Below, in pieces: positions 21,361-33,037 of a stretch of DNA of 64,000 bases. The position numbers were made by a program, and so were the translations under genes. Numbering within the stretch: position 1 is the first letter of the stretch; every line of letters begins with the position of its first letter. The notes under the pieces were generated by a model. That model was not told the DNA's origin and searched no databases. It worked only from the letters and a program-made list of their open reading frames with translations. The stretch is from Triglochin maritima (Eukaryota > Streptophyta > Magnoliopsida > Alismatales > Juncaginaceae), in assembly GCA_963682175.1 (NCBI GenBank), contig OY821786.1, positions 21,133,501 through 21,197,500 on the forward strand, in the 5' to 3' direction.

Positions 21361-23531
21361 TGAACATTTTTTTCCATTAAATTCTTCCTTAGTATTTTAT
21401 ATCTTTGAATTGATCTGTTATTCATGCAATGCACAATCACAAACTAAGCCGAGTTCATGAGAATAGAAACGGAAATCATATAGGGATAATTTCTAATAAT
21501 TAGTAAATATCTAATATCACATATAAGTTTATTTCTTCCGCACTGTAAACCGACCACATTTCATATTGAATCTAATTCTCGACTATTTTTGTAAAATATA
21601 CAAATACACACACACAAATATTAATATATATATATTAATATTTACTAATTATATGTGATATATATATGTGTGTATATACTATTGAAATATAAGTTACTTT
21701 ATGTAAACTAATAATGTTTATCATCCAACACAAGAAACACAATCTAATAATCATCCAAGTACAGCCACTAAAAAAACAAGATGCAGTAAATATAAAAAAA
21801 TTGAAATATTGGAGAAATTTGTTGGTAAACAAGGTGAACTCTTATTCAAATCTTCGCTCTAGCAATCGGCAATACGTTTCAAGTTACCACAGCGCACGCA
21901 GGAATAGCATATGGAATGGGGAAATTAAGTCTCACCAACTCATGGAGTTAAGTGAGGTGAAAGCAATCGCGATTAGCACCTGGAACTGGGTATTAATTGG
22001 TCAATGGTAACATCAAATAAAATTTATATTATCATGGATATGTGGTTGCTATTATGCACTGTGGCTCAGATGTAATCTTATGATACGTATATGGAATAAT
22101 TAAATATTGACGACAAAAATAGAAACAAATTTTGATTTTCAAAATATGATACTTTGATCTCCTTTGGATCCAAGTTTCAATTTTCCCGCCAATCATGTAC
22201 CTGCAATGGTCAGAAATACAATTGCAGTTATAGAAGTTCAAATCAAGCGTGATTAAGATGTATTTCGAATAAATAAGTAGCAGGTCTATGTCCATACCCC
22301 AATTGTATCTTACCAATACCAGGAACACCACCTGCAACAGACATGTCAAATTTAGAGTATTACAACATTCAACAAAGATTGTTCTATGTGAATCTGGATA
22401 AGTAACAGAAATCATTATGAAAAGATATGGTTTGCTTCCCTTTTGAAATTGCCTATATGCATACAAAATGTTTGTATCATAAACACATAAACAATTAACT
22501 AGGTCATTAATCTCCAGTCTTTTGGAGTTATTTGGGAAGATATTTGGCAACGATTTTGATGTCTTGGATTTACTGAAAAAGTACGCAACCAATACCACCA
22601 CAAACTTTTTGAGTTTTTGCCCATAATGAATCTCTTTAAGAAATCACTTTTTGTCCATAAAGCTTCGCACGAATATTAAAAGAACAAATTCTTTATCACC
22701 TTCTGCAAGCATATAGGGATCCCATAACTAAGACCATAGCAATAGATATGATTGCACCCAGATTATAATCATAATACGTAAGAAATCAAAACACATTATG
22801 TGAACTAGACGTATTCATTATCAATTTCATCAATCTAACACAGAAGTTCGGTATAACAATGACTAAGATTGTGCTATGCACCTTTTGGTTCACAAGACAC
22901 AATATTAAGCTTGCACTAGTCGTTACATCAAAGCTACTCTCTCATCTTCTTGGAATTGTTAATATGCTAGGACATGTCTGAGATCTTACACAATTAATAT
23001 ATGTCGTTTTCTATGTAAGTTTTAGTTAATGATCAAAACTTGATATCAAGTTCTTTTGGGAGTTGAAGCATGATATGTAACTACTATGCACAATTTGAAA
23101 AGCCATTCGGAAAACATTTTGGAATTCCATGCACAAGTGCATGACCAAAAACAACTAAATATGAAAGCTATGCGTGTTTGTATTTAAAGATTATAGAAAC
23201 TTTGAACCACACAAAAGATAGAAGAAATTACAGCAACTCTACTTGTAGGAATTCACCCCCAATTCTTATTTCACAAAGATAGACATGTGAAAATACCCAT
23301 AATCCATGCAAATACGTGATGATAATATAATCCCACGTAGCTCACAGACAATAATATATCATCCTGCATGAGCTAATATTTTCACTTCGAGTAGGGCTTG
23401 GATTATAAAGAATTGAGAGGAACAACAAAATCTCACGATACAAAGGATATAACCCAATGATATCATATCACAGAAGTCATAATTTAGGAGTAGCAGTTTC
23501 CAACAAAACAACCAATCCTCAACTCATGTCA
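21361..23531. other. AT-rich, intron-like sequence with no clear gene
   Basis: Long T- or A-rich runs and several splice-like sites on the minus strand (for example 22332-22334 and near 22700) make it look like intronic DNA read on the minus strand. The 189-codon minus-strand frame at 22032-22601 spans apparent intron and exon sequence and has no family resemblance as a whole. The only recognisable piece is the 34-bp exon-like stretch listed separately. Confidence 0.4.
22298..22331 (-). pseudogene. Exon-like fragment resembling the RAD51C Walker A region
   Basis: On the minus strand a splice acceptor (TGTTGCAG at 22339-22332) is followed by codons for GVPGIGKIQLG, with a Gly codon split across the junction, and then a donor GTATGG at 22297. 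RAD51C, a recombination protein of meiosis and repair, has GGVPGIGKTQ[LI]G at this place in plants; other RecA-family paralogues differ here. The catalytic Thr after the Lys is Ile, which would spoil ATP binding. Flanking RAD51C exons were not found within 1 kb. The match is short, so this could be chance; if real, it is a gene remnant or captured fragment. Confidence 0.35.
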
Positions 23532-23536
23532 AGAAT

Positions 23537-25797
23537 TGTAAAATCCCAAACTTTGGTGAGGCTAATGTGTTTAAGGAGAGGATTAGGTGGATGTTGCCTT
23601 GGAGAGAGAAGGAGGTATGGGAGGCTTGGGTGCATGTGAAGTGATGGTGATGTGAATGGGTATGGTTGAAGTGATGTGGAGTCTCGTAGAGTGGTGGTGA
23701 CGTGATGGAGGTAGGGATGGGGGGGAGACATGGGTTGTTGTTGGTGGGAGGAGTTTTGTTTTAAAACCAACGCCATCTTCCTCTTTTCTTCTTCTTGTTC
23801 CTTCTTCATCTCCCTTCATTCTCACTAAGCAACCATCTCTCTCCCTCAGTTTCTCAGTGACGGGAGGCAGAAGGCATGACCGTGGCAAGCTTGAAGGCCG
23901 GTGGAGGCGCAGGTGTGAGGTGCACGGGACGAGCATTCGAGGTTGCGGACCGGAGGTGAGAGTGTGTGATCTCCGGCACGTGTTGGCAACTGCGAGAGAA
24001 AGGTATGTCGGCTTCATAGTGTGTTTTGGTTGTTCACCCTCGCGTGAGGGTTGTGTTGGTCGGTCGGGGGAGGTCGGAGACCTCTCCGGCGACGGTGTTT
24101 GCGTAAATCCTTGGCTGGCGCAAGGTTGAAGACGACCAACGGTCGACCGGGTCCCTTCGGGCGGTCGACCGAATGTAGTGTATTTTGCCCGATTTTAACC
24201 GTCACCGGTCGAACAATGCCTTGTGGCGGTCGATCGGTTGTGCATTGTGTTGGTGGATCGGGGCCTTCTGTTGTGTTTCGGTCGATCGATTCCTTGGGGA
24301 CGTTCGACCAGAACTTAAGTGTACTGAATAGAAATGCATGCTTGTTCGACCGTTTATTGTTATACGTTCGACCGTTTTATGACTTAGAACTGCTAGGATG
24401 CCCTGATATTTTCGGTCGACCGAGACCCCTGAGTCTGTCGACCGGTAGTATTGAATTGATGTTGACTAGACTCCGGATTTTGACCTCGTATCGGTCGACC
24501 GGTTTTAGATCTTTGTTCGACCGTTGGGCACTTAAGTTTTGCGCAGAGAGTTCGACCGTTACAGACTTTTGGTCGACTGATTTCCTTGTGGAAGCAGTCG
24601 ACCGGGTTGCCTCTTTCGGTTGACCGTTTTTGCACAGGACTGAATTCCTGGTCCCTTTTGGAATGCCAACTCTGTCCACGGAAACCCGTGTCCTCGTCTT
24701 GTGCGTGAGCCGGGAGGTGACGGTGGGCGCATACGCGTGCCTGCCCATGGACCGCCGTGTGGAAGAGTGTGGGTGTTCGGGACGCGTCATCTTCATGTAT
24801 GGATCGTGACTAATGTGATGGATTGATGGACTCATTGTAGAGTAGCAGGCCTGAGGGATCGCGGATCCCATTGTATGATGATGTGCGGACACGCAACTGT
24901 CGTTTGGTGAGGTGACTACCGGCCTATATGGCTACGGAGGTCGCTGCCCTACTTTTATAGCGGCACGGTTGGTGTTTGCTGCTCGTGGAGCCTGATGACC
25001 TGGCAGACTACGGTATGGACCCGTCCGATGTTGTGCCGGACGTATTGATGGACCACCGATGCTGTTCCGGTGATGCCGCCTATGCTGTTCCGGCGATGAT
25101 GATTGATGGGCCGATGATGTTCCGGCTATGTTCTTCAGATGGGCACCTACTGAGATGATGATTGATGGATCGACCGAGCGATGACTCCGTTGGTGTGGTT
25201 TCGACCACGAAGTTACAAATCTGTTTCTTATGGCGCGGACCTGGCGGACGTTCCCTGCCGAACCCCATGATTAGTATAACCGAGTGTGGGGAGCGTCACG
25301 TCTTATTCCGCTAGACCGTATGTGCCTACGGTAGGTCTCCTTGGGAGACCCGATGATGATTGTCGGACTGATGTCCTATTTTACTCTTCGGGGGAATTGT
25401 TTCCTTTATTGTTGATGACATGACATGCTACTAGTATGATAGGTTCATTTGTACTACTGCATGCATATAGGTGAGCTAGACATACGGGGTTTCCTTATGG
25501 AAACGCATGCATTGTTGTTGCATGTTTTATTTCAGGACCGTATTAGGTTCTGGCGGGTGGATACTGAGGATGGAGGCGCGTTGGGATCAGATCCTCTTTC
25601 TGTATTTTTCTAGGTAGTATGACTACTTGTAATTTTCCCTTCCTGTACTCTGATGTAGTCGTACCTTTTGACAACTCTGATGTAATATGGTGCACCATTT
25701 GGATATTTTATGAGTAACATTCCCGTCTTTGATGATTTGTTTCTTGTGATCTTTTATCTTAAATTTTGTAATTCTTCCGCTGTTTCGGGATGTTACA
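23537..25797 (+). mobile_element. Solo LTR, chromovirus-like, with perfect target-site duplication
   Basis: Starts TGTAAAATCCC and ends GGGATGTTACA, which are inverted copies of each other with one mismatch. It is flanked by AGAAT on both sides (23532-23536 and 25798-25802). It is 2261 bp, long for an LTR. A TTTTAAAA patch at about 23757 and a CT-rich stretch at 23770-23850 mark a possible promoter and transcript start, leaving a short U3 and a long R-U5. CGGTCGACCG and variants cluster at 24138-24640. The T-rich 3' part resembles the end of Tekay/Del-type LTRs. The open frames at 24051-24623 and 24377-24892 lie in these repeats and are not genes. Confidence 0.82.
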
Positions 25798-25802
25798 AGA
25801 AT

Positions 25803-26426
25803 GATCCAATTTGATACTATTGTAGTCATTACCCATATTCCGATTACAACCCTAAACTGGGCACCACAATCGACTCTAAGAGTGTGTTTGGATTTATCAC
25901 TTTGAGCTGGAATTTCACTTTAAGTTGGGATCACAAAGTCTGGAATTCTCAAATACCCTGATTTGATGAATATGTATTGGAATTTGTAAATCCAACATGG
26001 GTACTTTGAAATTTTACCTTTATACAGACGTTGTCAAAGTCAAATTACATGTAAAGTAGAGGAATTTTGAATTCCACACGGCTAACTTTTTTTTGATTGG
26101 TAAATGAAATAACCAATGCACATTTAAGTGGAGCTCCACGCCGTAATTTTTTTATTGAATAAAGTTAAAATAAAAAATTATAAAAATAGGAAAAGAATAA
26201 TTTGTATTTTATGGTTATTAATAATTGGTAATAATTTCAAATCTTGAAGTAATTTTAATATAAAACTGATTAAAGAATTTTACATTGTTGTTAACGAAAT
26301 GATTGCGGTAAGTGTGCACTTTGGCTGTGAAATAACTCAAAATGCAAGTTATGGTGTAGAGTACACGATAGGTTCAAGACTTACACTTTGAGCGAGCAAA
26401 AATATAACCTTAGAAGAAATTAAGAG
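25803..26426. other. AT-rich spacer upstream of the MULE transposase
   Basis: Holds 'gagtgtgtttggat' at about 25880, a phrase often seen at ends of plant DNA transposons, but I could not find its inverted partner on the far side. Otherwise AT-rich with no coding sequence. Confidence 0.35.
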
Positions 26427-28850
26427 TTGGATTTATCAAGGTTTGAATGTCGAAGAATCTCGGTACTCGATGGATATTCAATATCGTTGCAACATTGCAC
26501 CAACCGGTTACTTTTTTTTAATGTGATGTCTGTATATGATGAGAATTCCTGGAGAATAGCCTATGAAACAGCTTATTCGAAAATGGGAATGATGGAGTTA
26601 TATGTTAAGTTGAAACCTGTGGAAATTGAGTGGAATGCTGAGATGTTTACAGGTAACCAACCGGGTAGTAGTAGTGGTGCATGGTTCATATCTCAACAAT
26701 CATGTGTTGCAAACACCATAGCAGAAACCAGTCGACCTGTGAATAGAACTTCTGATTTCGTGCCGATACCAACAAATGATGAAGAAGAAAATGATGACGA
26801 AGATTACAATATAGAGACAGAGAATATGAATGAATCATCAGGTGAGGACGATGAGGATGCTAATGAGGTTGAGGATGATGAAGATATTGGTCCGAACGTG
26901 AGTCAGTTAAGTCAATACAACCCATTTAGAGGGAGGGGTTGGGTTCACCCAGCTAAAAGCTTTCATGATTATTCTAGTTGGGTTCCTGCAGATACATCAT
27001 TTATAAAAAGCAGCGTAATAGTTGAAGGTTCGTTAGCTGAGAATCAAACATTCTCATCAAAAGACGCTCTGAAGAACGAAATATCAAAATGGCATATTGA
27101 CAATAATCGGGAGATCAAGGTGCAAGACAGCAGCAAAAACCAAATATAGGGTGAGATGTAAAGATAAAAATTGTAGCTTGATGTTGTACGTTGCACGGAC
27201 CAGTTCGGGTGATGCATGGTCGATAAGAAAATGTCCGTATAAGCATATGCAGGTCTACAGCTGCCCGATTTGATCATGCTCAGCTGACTGCGAAGATGAT
27301 GGCCGATATCATCCGTGAATATGTCGAAAATAATGTCTCACTCCCGATTAAACAAGTGTTTGGTCTGGTAAGAAAAATATTTCCAGGTGTTAATCTAAAG
27401 TACAATAAATTATGGCGTGCCCGCGAGATTGCTGTTGCATACATGTTTGGAAGTTGGTCGGGTTCATACGCTTTGTTGCCTCAATTGTTAAATGCTATTA
27501 AACAATCAAATCCTGGAAGTAAAGTTGTAGTTCATTCTGACCCTTTACCATGCGCTGGTGTCCGTCAGTTTAAATGTGCAGCATGGGCTTTTGGTCCCTG
27601 TATTCAGGCATTCCAATATCTGTGTCCTGTTATCAGCAAAGACGCCTCATTTCTTAAAGGTAGATACGAAGGAAGGTACTTGTTGTTGCTGGGTATGACG
27701 CTGAGAATCAACTACTGCCTCTTGCATTTGGGCTCGTTGAGAAGGAACATATATCCAATTGGGGAAGGTTTATGAGATGGTTGCGACGAGAGGTGATTGG
27801 AGATAGGAAGATATGTGTCATATATGATCGACATGCTGCAATTAAACACATTTTTAGGAATCCCGGTTACGGTTGGCACGAGGAAGGAAATGAAGCAGTT
27901 CACTGTTTATGCGCACAACATCTTGCCGAAAACTTGCTTAAAAATTATAGGAATCAATATGCAGTTGACGCCTTCAAGGCAGCATGCAGACACAGTAATC
28001 CGTGGGATTTCAAAGCCAGTTTGGAACAAGTTGAGTATTGGAGTAGAGATGCATTACAATACATAAAAGGGATTGGGAAAAAAGATGAAACAAATGAGAT
28101 GAACCGGAGGTTCCTAGTAAGTGGTCGTTGTGTCACGACGGAGGCCAAAGATGGGGAATAATGACAAGCAATGTTGCGGAGTGCCTAAACAATGTATTCA
28201 AAGAAGCTCGTGGTTTACCCATTTGTGCAATTGTAGAGGCGACATACTATAAACTGTTGGAGTGGTTCAACAACAGAAGACAATATGCACGTGTGTTGGC
28301 ACAAAGAGGACACATATTTTCTGAGAGAGTTACACAAATATTAGAAAAATCTGCAGCAGTTGCATGTCAACATGAGGTGAAAATAACTAATTTGGATACA
28401 GGGGTATATGAGGTCATAGCCAAACATGAAAGAGTGAGCAGAACTGGAAGTAGGAGGGATCGTAGTTACAAAGTGATTCTACGTGACGACACCAGACCGA
28501 AGTGTAAGTGTCGGGGACTACAAAATACAGGTATCGCTTGCAGTTATGTTTTGGCAGTGTGTGCCGCACGTAACTACAATGCCAATGAATATACACATTC
28601 GTACTACAGTGTCAACTCTCTAGTGCACACATGGGAGGGTCACTTCGATGTGTACGGAAGGAAGAGGATTGACCTGAATATATGGGAGACAAAATCATAC
28701 ATGATCGAACACTCGTCAAGAAAGGAAGGAGAATGTCAAAACGTTTACCGATGACGATGGATGTCATGGAAGGAAGGATGGGTCCGGGTCATTGTACAAG
28801 TTGTGGTTCGATTAATCACACAAGCGATCGTTGCAATGTAAGGGAAGGTT
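26427..28850 (+). pseudogene. MuDR-type (MULE) transposase, broken by several frameshifts
   Basis: The N-terminal part (26427-27149) includes a MELYVKLKPVEIEW stretch and a long acidic region rich in Glu/Asp (about 26775-26890). It then passes into the Mutator DNA-binding domain, which changes frame near 27150. The catalytic MULE domain starts with WAFGPCIQAFQYLCPVIS and changes frame near 27690. After a further frame change near 28110 comes a SWIM zinc finger with the CKC and CSY anchor region (about 28500-28550). A zinc knuckle, CTSCGSINHTSDRC, lies in yet another frame at about 28795-28836. This is the full domain order of a plant Mutator transposase, which cuts and moves DNA in the nucleus. 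At least four frame changes make it inactive. A plant-mobile-domain pseudogene lies downstream on the opposite strand. Confidence 0.87.
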
Positions 28851-28851
28851 G

Positions 28852-28940
28852 AATGTATTGTAATGTTTAATTTAATGTAATGTTTAATGTATTGTAATGT
28901 TGAATGTATTGTAATGTTAAATTTAATGTAATGTTTAGTA
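28852..28940 (+). repeat. AT-rich tandem repeat after the transposase
   Basis: Repeats of 'aatgtattgtaatgtt' and 'taatttaatgtaatgttta' alternate about every 30 bp. The repeat lies between the 3' ends of two convergent coding regions. Confidence 0.6.
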
Positions 28941-29036
28941 GTCTTTTTTATAAGTCAATCCATATCAATTAAAATGACAAAAGAAAATCATACGATCTTA
29001 AAGTACAACATGTTTACAACTATATTACAATATGAA

Positions 29037-30870
29037 CTACTGCGTGGGAGTGAAAATCTTCGTCTTCATCTTGCGTCGGCACCCTCGACCGACTGGAGTC
29101 GCAACATGCACAAATTCTTCATCCTCCTCAGATAAAATGTATGGAACCAACTCAGAACGTGCCTGAGTCTCAACAGGTACAATATGCTGAGTCCAAACAG
29201 GGCGAACAAGTACAATAGGTGACTGAGTCTCAACATGGCGAAAAGGTGACTGATTCTGAACAGGCAAAAAGGTGATTGAGTCTCGTAAACTATAGAAGGT
29301 ACATGATTTAGTTCACAATTGTACCCTTGGTCAGTTAATGGGCCGAATATACCATCAAACAAAGTTCCGAAGTCTGTTTACGGCAACTGAGGGGTATCAT
29401 AATTAGTACCAGGTGTCTGATACGTTGGAACATCTTCGGGAATCTGGGAAAACCCGAACTGGGTTGACTGCGATGGTCCTGTGCCAATGTCACCGTATAT
29501 TTGAGAATATCCAAACTGGGTTGATTGCGATGGTCCTGCGCCAATGTCATCTTATGTTTGAGAACGTTCGAACTGCGATGGTCCTGCGCCACTGTGACCG
29601 TATGTATATGAACCTCTAAACTGCGATGGATCTGGGGTAAAATCATCGTATGATGCAATGGATAGCCTAAACTATATGTTGTTTGGTCTACAGCTCTAGG
29701 TACTGAATAGTCATCACGAATCTCATTATTACCATCATCATCTTCAAGAATCGACTCCACATCTGCAGGTAATCCAGCATCACTCAGTACTCTTTCAAAT
29801 TCGTGCACCTGATCGCAATCGACGACATCGAGTTGGTGACTCTTCAGCAACATTTTACAGAGCCCCTTAGTTCAACGTTTGTACAACTGCTTGATAACAA
29901 ATTTAGCTTGTTGAATACCACGTAAGCCCTGAAATTGTAGTTTGAAAATTAAATAGTAAAACACAACAAACAACAATCGTCAAAGTCGTTAAAAAACATA
30001 TCATACGTCGAATATGTGGTCCACCAGGAACGTAACCTAAGTCCTCGATAGAATCACATGGGGTTGGCAAAGGCCTTTCCAAACCGAACTCTATTTAGCC
30101 TCGTATGTAGACTGTGTATATACCATTATGCTGAAACCACTGACGATGCTGTCGATTTTCTCTCGAATCATATGGTCGACTTTCCTCAAGAATCTGCGGT
30201 CTGTCCCACATTCGTATGTAAATTTCATGCTTCGCTGACCAATCATCTCTCTGTCGGGCCGCATGTACTATCTTATCAAGTCTTTTGAGTTCTGTCCACG
30301 GATGAGTTTCTCGTGGAGGCGTCGTCTGAAAAAATCCAAATTGTCTTATAGTTCTTTCTGGATAATGCCATGAAATCTTCCATAATTAAATCAAAGACAC
30401 TCTCGCTAGACAATATGCAACATCAGTAGTAAATACCCTGCCAGGAAGCAACAACATATATTGATTATACGACTGCGAGTTTACATGCTCATCCAACATA
30501 CATTCAAATTCATTTCTGTAATGTGTAAGACAATTATGTACGACACTAACCTCATAAGTCTGTGTGTATTGTCATTTAATAGCAAATGGAGGTCGCGATT
30601 CTAGGTCTTCTCTACCTAAACACTAAGTATGACCCACGTGTCTCGGCCGGGCTACGAGAAACCGAGTCCAAGACCAGTGTTGAAGGAGTAATAATGCACC
30701 ACCAATGTTCTTCTTACAAGTTTTACATGAAATAGACAAGTTGCGATATAAACATGAAAGCACGGCCGCACCCCAATCGTATACTATCGGCTTATCCAAC
30801 ACCTGCAAAAACCTCAAATACATAACTGGAACACCTGTCGCAGAGCTATCAGAGAAAACCATGAAAGGAA
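29037..30870 (-). pseudogene. Plant mobile domain (PMD, MAIN-like) gene, degenerate
   Basis: Reading on the minus strand from about 30862: MVFSDSSATGVPVMYLRFLQ, then YDWGAAVLSCLYRNL and IGGALLLLQHWSWTRF. These match the core of the plant mobile domain found in MAIN/MAIL proteins and in many transposons. After frame changes, further PMD-like pieces follow near 30350-30260 (around RQFGFFQTTPP and PWTELKRLD). The C-terminal part (29640-29037) is repetitive and rich in Gln, Ser and Gly in one frame. Several stops and frame changes show it is dead. PMD genes occur both as host genes and as cargo of MULEs and gypsy elements. The convergent MULE transposase next door favours a transposon origin. Confidence 0.78.
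29415..29635 (-). repeat. Short tandem repeats inside the PMD pseudogene
   Basis: Three to four units of about 60-66 bp share 'tgcgatggtcctg[tc]gccaatgtcac'. A second, weaker set built on 'gactgagtctcaaca' lies at 29160-29275. They form the repetitive C-terminal part of the coding region. Confidence 0.6.
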
Positions 30871-30963
30871 TGTGTTCTAAAAGTTTTACTTTTATATGTC
30901 AATTATTATGAATTGAATGTGCAAACATTTTGTTCCTTGATTATGGTATTCGTCTTTTGGAAG

Positions 30964-33022
30964 TGTTAAGAAAGAGGCGCTTGGTCCTTAACCGTAGAGC
31001 TCTAAAATATAATGGTTTACATAAATCAAAAGTTATTCACAATCATGGTAGTTAACATGGAACATTAATTACCGAGATAAGATTGTCGTGTTGGTCATCG
31101 ATTGTTGTAGCTCTACAAATAATTGACGACACGAGTATATGAAAGAGGAAAAGTTACTTTTATATATTGAATAGACCTAACAAGTAAAACATTATGGAAT
31201 TGTGTTTCGTGTCATTAAAGTTTTTTACTATGCCTTGGATCCTAAGATATGAGACTTATATCTTTTCACTCAAGAAGTGTTTAATTTGATTATTGTCAAA
31301 AGTTACCAGTGAGTGTAGTGATAACGACAATAGTTGGTTGAACATGACTTGTGTTGGAGAAGATAGCTAGTCAAACGATTATCATTGCCCCTCTTAATTG
31401 AGTGATGATATTAGTGGGCCCTTGATAAAGCAAAATTATAATGTGCACAATGTAACTTGAGTTAAGTTACATAGTTATAATTAGCTTAAAGAGATCAAGA
31501 AATGAATATAATACAAAGATGACACATTTCTACTTTGTATATATTCTTAATATCATGAGGCAAGGGACGGACACAAGTGGTGCACTTACATCAATAAATG
31601 GATCGTGTTTTAGTTTAGGTGGAACAAAGACATCTATGCTAATTGGGTGACTATAATGTGTAGCTAGATACCACTTATAGTCTGAGATATTAAGTGTTTA
31701 ATATCACTGCCAATTAGGCTTAGATCCTCCTATAGGTCACACCACAAAACTGGGAAACAAGAGGTTTGATTTTAACTTGATATGATGTGTCGGGTTTCTT
31801 ATGAAAATGGGACACATGTGGTGAATTAATTAAAATCAATATGTTATGAGAATTAACATAATTAGAATCATAATAAATTCATATGAGGTATATATATTAT
31901 GGGGTGTAATAATTTAATATTACATATGATAATATATATAGGATGTGAATTGCTAAAAACCCCAAAAGATCAAATTTTGTTGGAAATAAATCCAAAATTT
32001 GATAAAGGTAAAATCGGGGTCAAACAAGGTGAACCGTTCATGGTTCGGTCGGCCGGGGCATCTTCGGATCGGTTAACCGAATAGGGAACGGGTAAGCGCA
32101 ATTGGTTGACCGAGATTGCCCAGAGTGCCTGGACAATCGGGTTCGGTTAACCGATTGGAAACGGTCAACCGAGAAGTAGTATTTTCAGTAGACCGAAGGT
32201 GACCCGGTCATCCGATGACTATGTTCCACGAGCGATTTTTGTGGGTCAAAGGTAAACCGATTACATGACGTGGTTCGTCCGAATTATTCTTGGGAATTTT
32301 TCTCATACAGATTCGGTCGACCGTCTAGCTCACGGTGCACCGAACACGTGTTATAACCGAGTGGTTCGGTTGACCGAATAGTACTCGGTCTACCGAACAA
32401 GAACGATTCTACTTGAATTATTAAGAGATTAATTAAATCATGGGTGGAATAATTCCAGATTTAATTAAAACGTTATTGTGGGTGATTAAGTGGAATTTAG
32501 AGATTAATTTTAGGAGAGAAAAACAAAGGATCATGGCTAAATAATAGCTCTTGATAAGGATATTTTGGGAGCCTATAAAAGGGCACCTATTCCTACTTGT
32601 TTTAATACTAATGCAAAATCTTTCTCTCATTAATCTCTCCCTAATCACCACGAAATTTCTCTTAGTAAAATTAAGTTTGGAGATTGGAATCGCAGGAGAC
32701 TTAAAGAGGGGTTATTAGCTTGATTCTAAACCTTGTTAGAGATTGATTGGCTAGCTCCTTTCTCTCTAACATTCTTTAGAGTTTGGTGAACATTCGGAGG
32801 CAATTCCGTGGGCAACACAACGTGCAACGCGACTCCGGATCATCAAAAGGTTTTAGAGAACCTTTAGGTATGATTCTATCTTTGTGGATTATTTTAATAA
32901 ATGTAGGATTGCATGTTATTAGAATAAAACACAAATAGATGTATATAAAATTGCTGAAAATATGAAAATCGATCTTGTATGTTATATTAAAATATATACA
33001 TACATAGACACAAAATCTTACA
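30964..33022 (+). repeat. 5' LTR of the Copia element (start approximate)
   Basis: The end is fixed by 'ttaca' at 33018-33022, directly before a Copia primer site. A TATA box, TATAAAA, lies at 32574-32580. Upstream, 32040-32400 is rich in CGGTCGACCG-like palindromes such as 'ttcggttaaccga'. A start at TGTTAAGA (30964) would mirror the end, but with no second LTR or duplication in the window this is a guess. The open frame at 31899-32084 falls inside the LTR and is not a gene. Confidence 0.55.
32574..32580 (+). promoter_or_regulatory. TATA box of the Copia LTR
   Basis: TATAAAA in 'gcctataaaagggcacc', about 450 bp before the LTR end. This gives a long U3 and a moderate R-U5. Confidence 0.6.
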
Positions 33023-33023
33023 G

Positions 33024-33037
33024 TGGTATCATAGCTT
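33024..33037 (+). promoter_or_regulatory. Copia primer binding site, initiator tRNA-Met type
   Basis: TGGTATCATAGCTT starts one base after the LTR end. It differs by one base from TGGTATCAGAGC, the complement of the 3' end of initiator tRNA-Met used by most plant Copia elements. Confidence 0.8.

Noticed and set aside
22032..22601. 189-codon minus-strand frame
   Set aside because: It reads through apparent splice acceptors and donors, has no family resemblance as a whole and is rich in Ile, Tyr and Phe as expected of AT-rich DNA.
24051..24892. 190- and 171-codon frames on opposite strands
   Set aside because: They lie within the solo LTR and depend on CGGTCGACCG repeats. The equivalent frames are broken in the other two LTR copies.
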